Below, piece by piece: positions 7,795 to 18,373 of a stretch of 64,000 bases of DNA. The translations under genes were made by a program, and so were the position numbers. The stretch's first letter is position 1. The number at the start of each line of letters is the position of its first letter. The DNA is taken from positions 1-64,000 of the forward strand of contig JAIRUQ010000007.1 in NCBI GenBank assembly GCA_031254315.1. The letters run 5' to 3'. The stretch comes from Treponema sp. (GTDB lineage: Bacteria; Spirochaetota; Spirochaetia; Treponematales; Breznakiellaceae). The notes beneath the pieces are model-generated. The model was not told where the DNA came from, did not search any database, and saw only the letters and a program-made list of their open reading frames with translations.

Positions 7795-10353
7795 GTGTTT
7801 AAAGGACTGACAAACAGGGTACAGCGGCTTCTGTCTACAAACGCGCAGGAAGAAGCCAAGCGTTTTAATTCTGATCAGCTTTTGCCTGAGCATATCATTA
7901 TCGCTATGCTCAAGGAAGGAAGCGGAACCGCCTGCAAAGCTCTTATGTTTTTGCGGATCGATATTCCCGAATTCAGGAATGTTCTTGAAGGTTCAATTCC
8001 CAGGATTCCAGGTCTTATAATTCGCGGAGAAGTGCCGCCTTCAAGGCGCACCAAAACCATGCTGGACATCGCCACAGAAGAGGCAAGGGCGATGGGAAGC
8101 GATTTCCTCGGTACTGAGCATCTTCTTTTCGCGGCAATGCGAGAGCAGGATTCAAGCGTACAGGTCTACCTAAATCAGCGAGCTGTCGATACAGACATGA
8201 TGAGGGTGATAATACAAACCACTTTCAAACAGCCCTATTCAAAAAAAGAAGAATATGTCCCCGCTGAAAAATATCAGCCGTTCTATGTTTACAGAGAAAA
8301 AACCGCAGTTCATCATAAAGCCGGTGTAGAAACAGAACGTCCCAGAGTAAAGCCTGCGGTTTATCCCGTGCTTACTCCCGCGCTTGATACGTTCGCGCGC
8401 GACCTTACCGCTCTCGCAAGAGCGGGCAAGATGGACCCTGTTGTAGGAAGGAAAGCGGAAATTACAAGGGCAGTGCGTATTCTTGCGCGCAGGACAAAAA
8501 ACAACCCGATTCTGGTTGGGGAGCCGGGTGTCGGTAAAACAGCCATCGTAGAAGGACTTGCGCAATTTATTGTAAGCGAAGCTGTCCCCGACGCTCTTTC
8601 AGGAAAGCGCATACTCTGCCTTGACATGGGCTTGGTAGTCGCGGGAACAAAATACCGCGGCGAGTTTGAAGAGCGAATAAAAAAAATATTACGCGAAGTA
8701 AGTCAGGCGGGAAATATAATTCTCTTTATTGATGAAATTCATTCTATTATTGGAGCGGGAGGAGCGGAAGGAACTCTTGACGCTTCAAATATGCTCAAGC
8801 CCGGTTTATCACGGGGAGAGATTCGCTGTATAGGCGCGACTACATTAGCTGAATACCGCAAACATTTTGAAAAAGACGCCGCTCTTGAACGCCGTTTTCA
8901 GGCTGTAATTGTAGGGGAGCCTTCTTTCGATGAAACTGTAAAAATTCTTTTTGGTATTCAAAAAACTTATGAAGAACATCATCAGGTAAGATACTCGGAA
9001 AGCTCGATAAATCTCGCGGCGAAACTCGCGCAACGCTACATAATGGGACGTTTTATGCCGGACAAGGCGATTGATATTCTTGATGAAGCCGCGGCTTTGC
9101 GTAAACTTGAAAACCGAGAACAGCCTCCTGAAATTACGGGGCTTGAAAAAGAAATCGCGCAGTTATGCGAAGAAAAAAATATTTTTGTAAGCGAGCAGGA
9201 TTATGAAAGAGCGGCGGAAGTAAGGGATAGAGTCCGCGTCTTAAAAGAAAGACTTGAAGAGGCTCACAATGCGTGGGAACGCGCCTCAAGAGACGAATGG
9301 CCTTTAGTTACGGACGATGATGTGCGCTGTGTTGTAACGGAAGCGACAGGAATTCCATTGATGAACCTTGAAGAGCAGGAATCACGCCGCCTTGTTTTAA
9401 TGGAAGATGAACTTCAAAAAGCTGTAATAGGTCAGGATGACGCAATTGCCCGTATCGCATGCGCGATCAGAAGGGCGAGAGCCGGCGTTTCCTCTCCCCG
9501 CCGTCCCATGGGCTCTTTTATTTTCCTTGGACCCACAGGAGTCGGGAAGACGCTTCTTGCCAGAAAGCTCGCAAAGTACCTCTTCGGTAACGAGGACTCT
9601 CTTGTCCGTATCGACATGTCCGATTTTATAGAAAAGCACAACGCGTCCCGTCTTGTAGGAGCGCCGCCGGGATATATCGGTTATGAAGAAGGGGGAATGC
9701 TCACAGAGAAAATAAGACGCAACCCCTATCGTGTAATTTTATTCGATGAAATTGAAAAAGCCCATCACGATGTTTTTAACATTCTATTGCAAGTCATGGA
9801 AGAGGGCGAATTACAGGACAGCCTTGGGCACACCGTCAACTTCCGCAATACCGTAATCATAATGACAAGTAACGCAGGAGTCAGGGAAATTTCAAAAGAT
9901 TCCCGTCTTGGTTTTGCCTCCGGCTCCGGTCTTATGAACGCGAGCGAAATTGAATCCGCGGCAATGTCAGAGATGCGCAGAATTTTTAACCCCGAATTTA
10001 TCAACAGGGTTGATGAGATTGTAATCTTTAATCCGTTAGATCAAAAGCAAGTAAACGCGATATTCGAAATTGAGTTTAATGAACTCTGTTCCCGTCTCGC
10101 CGAACAGGACTACACTCTAAAAATAACTTCCGCCGCGAAAAAGCTCCTTGTTGAAAAAGGCTGGGATCCCAAATTTGGCGGAAGACACCTACGCAGAATC
10201 ATTCAAAAAGAACTTGAATCGCCTCTTTCCCGGCATATACTAGAAGACCGCCGGGAAGCCGGAACAGTTTTCACCGCCGACGCAAAAAACGGGGTGATCA
10301 AGATAAGGGCGAAGGCAAAAGAGCAGGCTCATGAAGAAGTGCTGGCGTTTTAG
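7795..10353 (+). CDS. clpC: ATP-dependent Clp protease ATP-binding subunit ClpC-type (AAA+)
   Basis: Clp N domain, two Walker A motifs ([16 protein letters not shown]), UVR-like linker ([21 protein letters not shown]). GTG/ATG start choice uncertain. Confidence 0.92.
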   Translation: MFKGLTNRVQRLLSTNAQEEAKRFNSDQLLPEHIIIAMLKEGSGTACKALMFLRIDIPEFRNVLEGSIPRIPGLIIRGEVPPSRRTKTMLDIATEEARAMGSDFLGTEHLLFAAMREQDSSVQVYLNQRAVDTDMMRVIIQTTFKQPYSKKEEYVPAEKYQPFYVYREKTAVHHKAGVETERPRVKPAVYPVLTPALDTFARDLTALARAGKMDPVVGRKAEITRAVRILARRTKNNPILVGEPGVGKTAIVEGLAQFIVSEAVPDALSGKRILCLDMGLVVAGTKYRGEFEERIKKILREVSQAGNIILFIDEIHSIIGAGGAEGTLDASNMLKPGLSRGEIRCIGATTLAEYRKHFEKDAALERRFQAVIVGEPSFDETVKILFGIQKTYEEHHQVRYSESSINLAAKLAQRYIMGRFMPDKAIDILDEAAALRKLENREQPPEITGLEKEIAQLCEEKNIFVSEQDYERAAEVRDRVRVLKERLEEAHNAWERASRDEWPLVTDDDVRCVVTEATGIPLMNLEEQESRRLVLMEDELQKAVIGQDDAIARIACAIRRARAGVSSPRRPMGSFIFLGPTGVGKTLLARKLAKYLFGNEDSLVRIDMSDFIEKHNASRLVGAPPGYIGYEEGGMLTEKIRRNPYRVILFDEIEKAHHDVFNILLQVMEEGELQDSLGHTVNFRNTVIIMTSNAGVREISKDSRLGFASGSGLMNASEIESAAMSEMRRIFNPEFINRVDEIVIFNPLDQKQVNAIFEIEFNELCSRLAEQDYTLKITSAAKKLLVEKGWDPKFGGRHLRRIIQKELESPLSRHILEDRREAGTVFTADAKNGVIKIRAKAKEQAHEEVLAF

Positions 10354-10587
10354 TTGTGAGCTGATAAGAAAGAAGAGAATCAACGAATTGCACGAATTGA
10401 GCGAATGAAGGCTTAAGAGAAAAGATCAACTAATTCCGCAGATAGGGTTTCACTTTTACGCTGAATTTGGGGTTAATATGGAATTTATACAGATGGACTT
10501 ACACCATTTTATTCCAAGATGTCAGAATCTTTGGTATTGAAAAAACCATATTAGTATGATAAAATTATAATAAAAGGGAGTATTTTT

Positions 10588-11502
10588 ATGGATAATAAAT
10601 ATGTAACTAAAAATATGGAAGATCTGTTTGCTAAAAGGCTCCAGATTGCAGAAGCTAATAAAGCAAATAAAAAAAGAGAAGAAGAAATCTCTAAAGAAAA
10701 AGAAGAAACTGGAAAAAAAGTTATGGAATTCATGGGAGAAACTATTTATCCAGTTTTTGCTTCTTTTGCAAATTTACTTTCCAGCAAAAATATTAATTGT
10801 AGGTTGAGTTCAAATCTGCGTGAAGAATGGTCTTCTGAAAAAATAATCATGCATAAAGATGGAAGCCCCATAGAAGATATTTCACTAAATTTTTATGATG
10901 GTTCTTGTTTATCAATGATACCCAGAGAAAATAAATCTTATGAATATTATAGGAAACCTCCTAAAAAACACAATTTAGCAAGTGTTAAGGTTGGGGATGC
11001 AATTCAGTATTTTATAGAGAGTAGTTCTGGGTATGATGTTTTTGAAAGGACATTGCAAAAACGAACAATGTCTCACATTAATATTCAAATTAGTGGTGGA
11101 TATTATGATGGTGAAATACATTATCAAGATAATTATGGAAGAGAATACAATGAGGAGGCTACATATCTCCCTTTATCGCTTGATTTTTCTTTACTATCGT
11201 TGTACTATCACGGCGATCGAAATAATTCCAAAGGATTACACTTTTCGAATGATGTTGCATTTGATAGAAAAAAACACATAAAAAGTTTTATTGGTTCTTT
11301 AAATTTCACAAATAAAATGATAGCTGCTGGTCATGATATTGATCCCCCATCGCCTCATTCGATTGCGAGACATCAAGCAATATATCACTGCATAGTAAGA
11401 AGAAAAGGAATAATTATTTATAATGAGTTAGATGAAATAATTCTAAACAGAATGTTATTTGATTGGTTAGATACACTTATTAAGAATAAATTATTGCAAT
11501 AA
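10588..11502 (+). CDS. Hypothetical protein in an AT-rich segment
   Basis: Long ORF with upstream AAAGGGAG; no recognisable family. Confidence 0.6.
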   Translation: MDNKYVTKNMEDLFAKRLQIAEANKANKKREEEISKEKEETGKKVMEFMGETIYPVFASFANLLSSKNINCRLSSNLREEWSSEKIIMHKDGSPIEDISLNFYDGSCLSMIPRENKSYEYYRKPPKKHNLASVKVGDAIQYFIESSSGYDVFERTLQKRTMSHINIQISGGYYDGEIHYQDNYGREYNEEATYLPLSLDFSLLSLYYHGDRNNSKGLHFSNDVAFDRKKHIKSFIGSLNFTNKMIAAGHDIDPPSPHSIARHQAIYHCIVRRKGIIIYNELDEIILNRMLFDWLDTLIKNKLLQ

Positions 11503-11672
11503 AATATAATTTTTATAAGGAAGTTGTTCAGAAACGGAAGTTCCCGACCAACTCTAATAAAGTACTGACAAACGGTAAATAATGATAGTATTAGAAAAGT
11601 TACTACAGGTAATGTGAGATGAAAAATATAGGCAACATATCATCATATATATTAAAATAATGAGGGGTTTAA

Positions 11673-12623
11673 ATGGAGAAAAATGGGGATTCAAAAGGAG
11701 AAAATTTCACTGAAAAATGCAAAAATGTTATTTTTAATTTTATTGCTGAATACATTAAAGAAAATGAATCCGTTAAAAATAATGCCGAACGAACTCTATT
11801 ATTAGTAAAAAGATATGCAACAAAATTAAAAGCAGATTTTGATATTAGTGAAAATAAAGTGTTACCATATAAATACTTTCTATTTTTTTCTGATATTCTT
11901 TCAGGATGTTACGAATATCTTGAAAACTATTTTAAAGAAAAAATATTAAATGAATATGATGAAAATAGTCTACTTATTCTAAAATATAAAAATGCTTTGC
12001 AATCATTTAAAACTATTAGTTATGTAATGCAAACAAATGACTTTTCTAGTAGTCTGATTCTATTTAGAGTATTATATGAAAATATGGTAATATTAAAATT
12101 CTTATTGAGTAACGTTGATTGTATTGGAGAATTTGATGAATATTCAATGATAAAATTAACAAAATTATATGATATATATGGTTCTAAAACAACTGGAATT
12201 AAAAAGTTATCAAAGATTAATAATAGTACATATCAATTAGATAGACTTGATATTGAGAATAAATTAAAGAAAAATTATGATTGGGCAAAACAAAAAATAA
12301 AAAAAGGCAAAGGGGATATTAACTTTCATGATATAGAGACAGAAGTATTTAGAGAGCATAAATTTATTAAAGAAAATATGATTAAAAAATATAATTTAAT
12401 ATCAGATTTAACTCACGCTAACACATCAATATTTACCCAGCCTGACAAAGATGTTGAGCTATTTAATTTGTTGCTTGATTGTTTTGAACAAATGGGTTTC
12501 CCATTGATGGTGGATACTTTCTTAACACTGTTCAAATTTGTCTATAATGGGCAATTTCAATATAAAGTAGAAGCTTTTAATAAATTATTTTTTGCTTTAT
12601 TTCCTTACGTTTATGGCAAATAA
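11673..12623 (+). CDS. Hypothetical protein, possibly DUF5677-like
   Basis: ORF; SSSLILFRVLYENMVILKFLL resembles DUF5677-type proteins (weak). Confidence 0.5.
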   Translation: MEKNGDSKGENFTEKCKNVIFNFIAEYIKENESVKNNAERTLLLVKRYATKLKADFDISENKVLPYKYFLFFSDILSGCYEYLENYFKEKILNEYDENSLLILKYKNALQSFKTISYVMQTNDFSSSLILFRVLYENMVILKFLLSNVDCIGEFDEYSMIKLTKLYDIYGSKTTGIKKLSKINNSTYQLDRLDIENKLKKNYDWAKQKIKKGKGDINFHDIETEVFREHKFIKENMIKKYNLISDLTHANTSIFTQPDKDVELFNLLLDCFEQMGFPLMVDTFLTLFKFVYNGQFQYKVEAFNKLFFALFPYVYGK

Positions 12624-12677
12624 TTGTTTAAAAGGCAAAACAACTCTTTGATCATTGGCTTATCTCGCCGCGCCTTG

Positions 12678-13526
12678 TTAGTAGACCGCCCCCTCATTTC
12701 TCATTGCCAACTTCTTATACTCATGTAAAAACTTTAACGCATAGTGTTGTATTCCGTTAAAATAACTGTCAATAAAATCGGCGATTTCCCTGCCTACATA
12801 GCGGTAATGCCAGCATTCCCATCTGTAGCCTGTGATTCGCTCATAGCCGTTTGGGTACGACAGCGACCAGCCAAAACGCGAGGCGTTAGCTGAAAGCCAG
12901 CGACCTTCCGGTGTTGAGGCAAAAGCGATTGTAACTGAACCGAAATCTACGGCAAGCCCAAGTTGATGCTGGCTATGACCGGGACGGGCAGACGCTACGT
13001 TTGCGTTCCGCATACCCCACTGCCTTACAGTCCGCGCGAAAACTTCTTCTTGATAACTGTATGAACGGTAAGCAGATGATACAACAATAGTTAGACCTTG
13101 ATTTCTTGCCGCAGATGACATTTCTTCAAGACTTTCAGCGGCAACACTGCGCAGAAGTAAGTCATCTCTGTTTATTACATAGGAGCCGTTATTTAATTCA
13201 ACAAGATCGTCAGGTGCGTAGTTCGCGCTAAGAGAGGTTTCTTTGTCTATAAAAACCCAAAGGTAGGGATCGCTGTTTAAAATGGCAAGAAATTTGTTAA
13301 TAAAAACTGAATCATCAGCACATTCCTGTATTTTTACAGAGATATTGGACGGTAATCCGGCATTAACTAACGCTGTTGTTAAAGCTGTTAAATCAATGGA
13401 TAAATAAGTATTTTCTACAAGGATTTCTTCAGGCTCTTCTTCAAGAGGAGTTGTTATAACGGCAGGTTTTATCGTGCAAGAAAAAAATAAAAAAATTGAA
13501 AAACTTGCTACAAAAAAGCGATACAA
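12678..13526 (-). CDS. M15-family D-alanyl-D-alanine carboxypeptidase (VanY-like) lipoprotein
   Basis: SAYRSYSYQEEVFAR, RPGHSQHQLGLAVDFG, WECWHYRYVG; N-terminal FLFFSC lipobox. Confidence 0.9.
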   Translation of the reverse strand: MYRFFVASFSIFLFFSCTIKPAVITTPLEEEPEEILVENTYLSIDLTALTTALVNAGLPSNISVKIQECADDSVFINKFLAILNSDPYLWVFIDKETSLSANYAPDDLVELNNGSYVINRDDLLLRSVAAESLEEMSSAARNQGLTIVVSSAYRSYSYQEEVFARTVRQWGMRNANVASARPGHSQHQLGLAVDFGSVTIAFASTPEGRWLSANASRFGWSLSYPNGYERITGYRWECWHYRYVGREIADFIDSYFNGIQHYALKFLHEYKKLAMRNEGAVY

Positions 13527-14798
13527 TTAAATGACGGTTCCCGGATAAAGAATTGTATTTTTTGGAATTACTATAATTCCGTCAACGATGTAGTAATGAC
13601 CGTAATTGCCCTCTGTACGCTTTATATCATCCACGCCGATACGGCAACCTTCGCCGACGCAGACATTTTTGTCAATGATCGCCCCTTTTATGATCGCCCC
13701 TCGTCCTATTCCGACATTTGGCACTCTGGCTTCGGCGTTTTGCAGTTTTTGAATCTCTGTTTCGTAATAGTCGGCTCCCATACAAATAACGCCGTTAAGA
13801 CTTGATCCGGGTTCTACAATGGTACGAACACCGACTATAGAGTTCGTAATATTGGCGTTGGTTACGATACAACCCTCAGCGGCAATTGACTGGTTCATGT
13901 TCGCAAAATTCATTTTAGAAGGCGGAAGGTTACGCATATGGGTATATATCGGTTTGTGTTCATCATAAAAATCGAAGGTAGGTTTTAATGTTGTCAATTC
14001 AAGATTGGTATCGTAAAAGTTTTTTATCGTTCCGATATCTTCCCAGTAACCGTCAAAAAGATAGGCGTTTACTTTAAGTTTGCTGATCGCAGAGGGAATT
14101 ATTTCTTTTCCAAAATCGGTAAGTTCATTGGCAAGGCTCTCTTCCATAGTTTTAGCATTGAAAACATAAATACCCATAGAAGCGAGGTAGCAATCATCTT
14201 TGTTTTTTTCGGTAAGCAGTTCTTGGGGAGCCTTAAAATCAGAAATATCCTTGTTCGGACCGGGTTTTTCCAAGAATTCGGTAACTTGATTGCTTTTATC
14301 GACCCTAAGAATGCCAAGGTCGCTGGCATTTTCACGGGAAACACCGGTACAGGCAATGGTAATAGCCGCCTGAGAGTCAATATGTTTCTTTAAAAGCTCC
14401 TGCAAATCCATTCTGTACAGCTGATCGCCTGAAAGAATGATATAATATGAGGGATTTTGGGTTCTAAAATGGGGTAAATTCTTGCGAACAGCGTCGGCAG
14501 TGCCTTCATACCAGCCGGAATGTTCCAAAGTTTGCTCTGCGGCGAGGATTTCTACGAAACCGTGGGTAAATGAGTCAAAAAAATACGTCTGATTGATGTG
14601 AAGATGGAGGGAAGCTGAGTTAAACTGGGTAATAACATAGATTTGTCTGAAATTGGCGTTAATACAGTTAGAAATAGGGATGTCAACAAGCCGGTACTTG
14701 CCGCCGAATGGGACTGCAGGTTTTGAACGAAACTGAGTTAAAGGAAAGAGACGAGTCCCTTTACCGCCGCCTAATATAACGGACAAAACTTCAGTCAT
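13527..14798 (-). CDS. glgC: Glucose-1-phosphate adenylyltransferase
   Basis: VILGGGKGTRLFPLTQFRSKPAVPFGGKYRLVDIPISNCINA, SGDQLYRMD, left-handed beta-helix C-terminus. Confidence 0.95.
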   Translation of the reverse strand: MTEVLSVILGGGKGTRLFPLTQFRSKPAVPFGGKYRLVDIPISNCINANFRQIYVITQFNSASLHLHINQTYFFDSFTHGFVEILAAEQTLEHSGWYEGTADAVRKNLPHFRTQNPSYYIILSGDQLYRMDLQELLKKHIDSQAAITIACTGVSRENASDLGILRVDKSNQVTEFLEKPGPNKDISDFKAPQELLTEKNKDDCYLASMGIYVFNAKTMEESLANELTDFGKEIIPSAISKLKVNAYLFDGYWEDIGTIKNFYDTNLELTTLKPTFDFYDEHKPIYTHMRNLPPSKMNFANMNQSIAAEGCIVTNANITNSIVGVRTIVEPGSSLNGVICMGADYYETEIQKLQNAEARVPNVGIGRGAIIKGAIIDKNVCVGEGCRIGVDDIKRTEGNYGHYYIVDGIIVIPKNTILYPGTVI

Positions 14799-14921
14799 AT
14801 TTTACCTCCTTGTTAAACTTTGAGAAATTATATATATTTTTTATAATTTTGTCAAATAAAATTCAAAAAACAAAAAAAAATAGTATTCCAAGTTTTAGTA
14901 ATTCAATGTAAAATATACTAC

Positions 14922-17204
14922 ATGGACGCTAAAAAAAACCTTGAAGAGCTTCTTAATAATTCTGAATTCTCTCCAAATATTGTTATAAACAGACTTTTAC
15001 CGGCGCAAGAGGGAATTTTTTCTCCGTTCCCCGAAGGTTTGGATAGCAGAATTATTAATTCTTTGCATAAAAGGGGAATAAATCAACTTTATATTCACCA
15101 AGCTGAGGTTTGGAAACTCGCTCAAGAGGGCAAAAACGTAGTTGTTGTTACTCCAACAGCTTCGGGAAAGACACTTTGCTATAATTTGCCGTGTCTTCAG
15201 GCGCTTTTAGCCGACACAAGCGCACGATGTCTCTATCTTTTCCCGACAAAAGCGCTTTCGCAGGATCAGCAAGCGGAATTAAATGAGATTTCAGGTGGCG
15301 ATGAGGGGTTAAACATAAAAATAGCGACTTATGACGGCGATACGCCTGAGTCCCTGCGAATTTCGGCTCGTGATTCGGGAAGGCTCATCATTTCCAACCC
15401 TGATATGCTCCATACGGGCATTTTGCCCAATCATCCTAAGTGGATTAAGTTCTTTTCCAACTTAAAATACATTGTAATTGACGAAGCGCACGCTTATAGG
15501 GGCGTAATGGGCAGTCATGTCGCCAATGTGATCCGCCGTTTGAAGAGGGTTGCCGCTTTTTACGGCGCAAAACCTCAATTTATACTCTGTTCGGCGACAA
15601 TCGCCAACCCCGAACAGCTTGCCGGGGAGCTGATCGCCCAAGACGTTGAATTGGTGGACAAAAACGGCTCCCCGCGCGGCGAAAAGCGAATTGTTCTATA
15701 TAACCCTCCGCTGGTTGATGAAGTTCAGGGAATCCGCCGCTCTGTCGTAACGGAAAGTCGTAGATGGATGATTGCCCTGCTCAAGGCAGGGATTAAAACC
15801 ATACTTTTCGCCCACTCACGTATCAGGACAGAAGTAGCCGCATCTTATGTCAACGAAGACCTAAAAAACATATTTACAGACAATTCCCGTATCAGAGTAG
15901 AGGCGTATCGCGGCGGCTTTTTGCCTAACGAGCGGCGTGAAATTGAGAAGGGGCTGAGGGAAGGCGACATTCAGGGAGTAGTTTCAACTAACGCTCTTGA
16001 ATTGGGAATTGATATCGGTGGACTTGACGCTTCTGTAGTTGCCGGTTTTCCCGGCTCTTTTAACAGTTTCTGGCAACAGTCGGGCAGGGCGGGAAGAAGG
16101 GGCGGAACTTCGGTTTCGGTTTTTATCGCAAGCGTCGCCCCTATCGATCAGTTTATTATGAACGACCCCGAATGGTTTTTTAGAAAGAGCGCGGAAGAGG
16201 CTCACATAGACCCTGACAATCCCTATATTTTAACCGATCATGTTAAATGCGCCTGTTTTGAACTGCCGTTTACTGACGAGGAGTTAGCTGACACTAATAG
16301 CTGTTACGGTGAAAACGCAAAAGAGGCGCTTGATTACCTTGAAGAAGCGGGAATTGTGCGCCACACAGGGGAAAAATGGCATTGGGCGGATCGTTCCTAT
16401 CCTGCGGAGGGAGTGAGCCTTCGCAGTGCAGGAGCGGACAATGTTGTAATAATTGATTTAACCGAAGGCAGAAATTCTGTAATTGGAGAAATGGATCGTC
16501 CAAGCGCGAAAGAAATGTTATTTGTCAACGCGGTGTACATTCATCGCGGTCGTCAGTACATGGTAGAAGAGCTGGATATTGAAAACCGAAAATGCCATGT
16601 GCGAGAAGCCGATGTCAATTATTTTACCGATGGTTTGGTAAAGACCGATATAAAAGTTCTTACAGAGGACGAAAAATTCAGTTATGGAATAGGGGAGGGC
16701 GTTTTGTCCGATGTTCTGGTACGCTCTCAGGTTACCAAGTTCAAAAAACTTCGTTTCCGTTCCCATGAAAATATCGGTTACGGTGATATTAGCCTTCCCG
16801 AAGAAGAGATACAAACGCGCTGTCTTGTCCTGCTCTTCGCGCCGGAAAGCACCGGGGGCAAGGTTTTGGCGGAAATGGACGAACAAGGAGTCGGAGAAGC
16901 GCTTTCCGGAGCCGGGACTTTGATACGCAACATCGCCCCTGTGTTCCTTCTCTGCGATCCGCGCGACCTTGGAATAGCCGAGCGTGTGCGCGATCCCCAC
17001 TTTGGCATCCCTGCCCTTTACATTTACGACAAATATCCGGGAGGCACGGGTCTTACAGAGAACCTCGCGCAAAGACTGGAGTTTTTGTTACGCGCTACCC
17101 TTTCAGCTGTGAATATCTGTCCGTGTAAAAGCGGCTGTCCTTCATGCGTGGGACCGGGCGGGAATAAGTCCGCTGTTAAGAAATTGTTGAAAATGTATGT
17201 ATAG
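14922..17204 (+). CDS. mrfA: DEAD/DEAH helicase with DUF1998 C-terminus (YprA/MrfA-like)
   Basis: TPTASGKTLCYNLP, DEAH, QQSGRAGRRGG, C-terminal four-Cys CPCKSGCPSCVGP. Confidence 0.85.
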   Translation: MDAKKNLEELLNNSEFSPNIVINRLLPAQEGIFSPFPEGLDSRIINSLHKRGINQLYIHQAEVWKLAQEGKNVVVVTPTASGKTLCYNLPCLQALLADTSARCLYLFPTKALSQDQQAELNEISGGDEGLNIKIATYDGDTPESLRISARDSGRLIISNPDMLHTGILPNHPKWIKFFSNLKYIVIDEAHAYRGVMGSHVANVIRRLKRVAAFYGAKPQFILCSATIANPEQLAGELIAQDVELVDKNGSPRGEKRIVLYNPPLVDEVQGIRRSVVTESRRWMIALLKAGIKTILFAHSRIRTEVAASYVNEDLKNIFTDNSRIRVEAYRGGFLPNERREIEKGLREGDIQGVVSTNALELGIDIGGLDASVVAGFPGSFNSFWQQSGRAGRRGGTSVSVFIASVAPIDQFIMNDPEWFFRKSAEEAHIDPDNPYILTDHVKCACFELPFTDEELADTNSCYGENAKEALDYLEEAGIVRHTGEKWHWADRSYPAEGVSLRSAGADNVVIIDLTEGRNSVIGEMDRPSAKEMLFVNAVYIHRGRQYMVEELDIENRKCHVREADVNYFTDGLVKTDIKVLTEDEKFSYGIGEGVLSDVLVRSQVTKFKKLRFRSHENIGYGDISLPEEEIQTRCLVLLFAPESTGGKVLAEMDEQGVGEALSGAGTLIRNIAPVFLLCDPRDLGIAERVRDPHFGIPALYIYDKYPGGTGLTENLAQRLEFLLRATLSAVNICPCKSGCPSCVGPGGNKSAVKKLLKMYV

Positions 17205-17224
17205 AGTTTGATTGGAGGTATGTT

Positions 17225-17737
17225 ATGAAAAAGAGTCTTTTGTTTTTAGTGGTTTTTGTATTATTCGCTGTTGGAATATACGCCGGTGATGAGCCGGAAA
17301 GAGGTCCGCTTTCATTGAGCGCAGGTTATACCTATATCAATAACCCTGAATTAAATGGCGGGCATATTAATTTTGGCATTGATTTTTTTAGAGGCAAATT
17401 TTATTTACAAAATAATTTTATATTACGCGCCGCCGGTTTTAACCTTGACGGCGTTGACAATACAGTTCTTACACTTTCAGAAAAAATTGTTTTTGGTAGT
17501 GGTTATTTATCCCCTAACATGATGATATATTTGTATGTTGAAGGAGGCGCTGGCTTTTACGCCAATTACCAAAATGATTTTTCATTAGATACTTTTGTTT
17601 ATAGTTATGGTTTTGGGGGAGGTGTTGAAATGGGCAGGAGTTTCTATATTGAAGCCGGGTATATTGGACAGAAACTAATAGCGGATTTTCCTCTTAGCGG
17701 GTTTGTTGTTCAGTACGGCTGGAGGATTTATTTTTAA
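17225..17737 (+). CDS. Small outer-membrane beta-barrel-like protein, copy 1
   Basis: Signal peptide, alternating aromatic strands, C-terminal WRIYF; paralogue of the next gene. Confidence 0.65.
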   Translation: MKKSLLFLVVFVLFAVGIYAGDEPERGPLSLSAGYTYINNPELNGGHINFGIDFFRGKFYLQNNFILRAAGFNLDGVDNTVLTLSEKIVFGSGYLSPNMMIYLYVEGGAGFYANYQNDFSLDTFVYSYGFGGGVEMGRSFYIEAGYIGQKLIADFPLSGFVVQYGWRIYF

Positions 17738-17739
17738 TG

Positions 17740-17775
17740 CGGAAGCAAGTCCGCTGTAAAAGAGTTGTTAAAAAA
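17740..17775 (+). pseudogene. Remnant of the helicase 3' end left by tandem duplication
   Basis: gcggaagcaagtccgctgtaaaagagttgttaaaa resembles gcgggaataagtccgctgttaagaaattgttgaaa at ~17159. Confidence 0.6.
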
Positions 17776-17818
17776 TAATAGACTCTGTATAGAGTCTAAA
17801 AAATTTTGGAGGCATGTT

Positions 17819-18340
17819 ATGAAAAAGAGTGTTTTGTTTTTAGTGGTTTTTGTATTATTCGCTGTTGGAATATACGCGGATGATAATTCAGAAAGAGGTG
17901 CGCTTTCATTGAGCGCGGGTTATACCTATACCGGGAACCCTGAATTACACGGAGGACATATTAATTTGGGCATTGATTTTTTACAAAGAGACAGATTTTA
18001 TTTACAAAATAATTTCTTATTCCGTGCCGGCGGTTTTAGCTATGCCGGCGTTGAAAATACGGTACTTACCCTTTCTGAAAAAATTATTTTTGGACGTTTC
18101 GAAGATGAATTAGCGATATATATTTATATCGAAGGCGGTGCGGGTTTTTACACTAATTCTCAAAATGGTTTTTCATCAGATACTTTTGTCTACACTTTTG
18201 GTTATGGGGGAGGCTTTGAATTCGGCAGTGGGGATTTCGGCGGCATTTATGTTGAAGCCGGGTATATAGGACAGAAAATGATAACTGATTTCCCCCTTAG
18301 CGGAGTTGTTGTTCAGACCGGCTGGAAGATTTACTTTTAA
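17819..18340 (+). CDS. Small outer-membrane beta-barrel-like protein, copy 2
   Basis: Start re-assigned to MKKSVLF by homology with copy 1; C-terminal WKIYF. Confidence 0.65.
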   Translation: MKKSVLFLVVFVLFAVGIYADDNSERGALSLSAGYTYTGNPELHGGHINLGIDFLQRDRFYLQNNFLFRAGGFSYAGVENTVLTLSEKIIFGRFEDELAIYIYIEGGAGFYTNSQNGFSSDTFVYTFGYGGGFEFGSGDFGGIYVEAGYIGQKMITDFPLSGVVVQTGWKIYF

Positions 18341-18373
18341 TGCAAATTAACAGCTTTTATGTTAATGGTTAGT

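Noticed and set aside
16518-17072. 184-aa minus-strand ORF antisense to the helicase gene
   Set aside because: Shadow ORF of a well-supported DUF1998 helicase.
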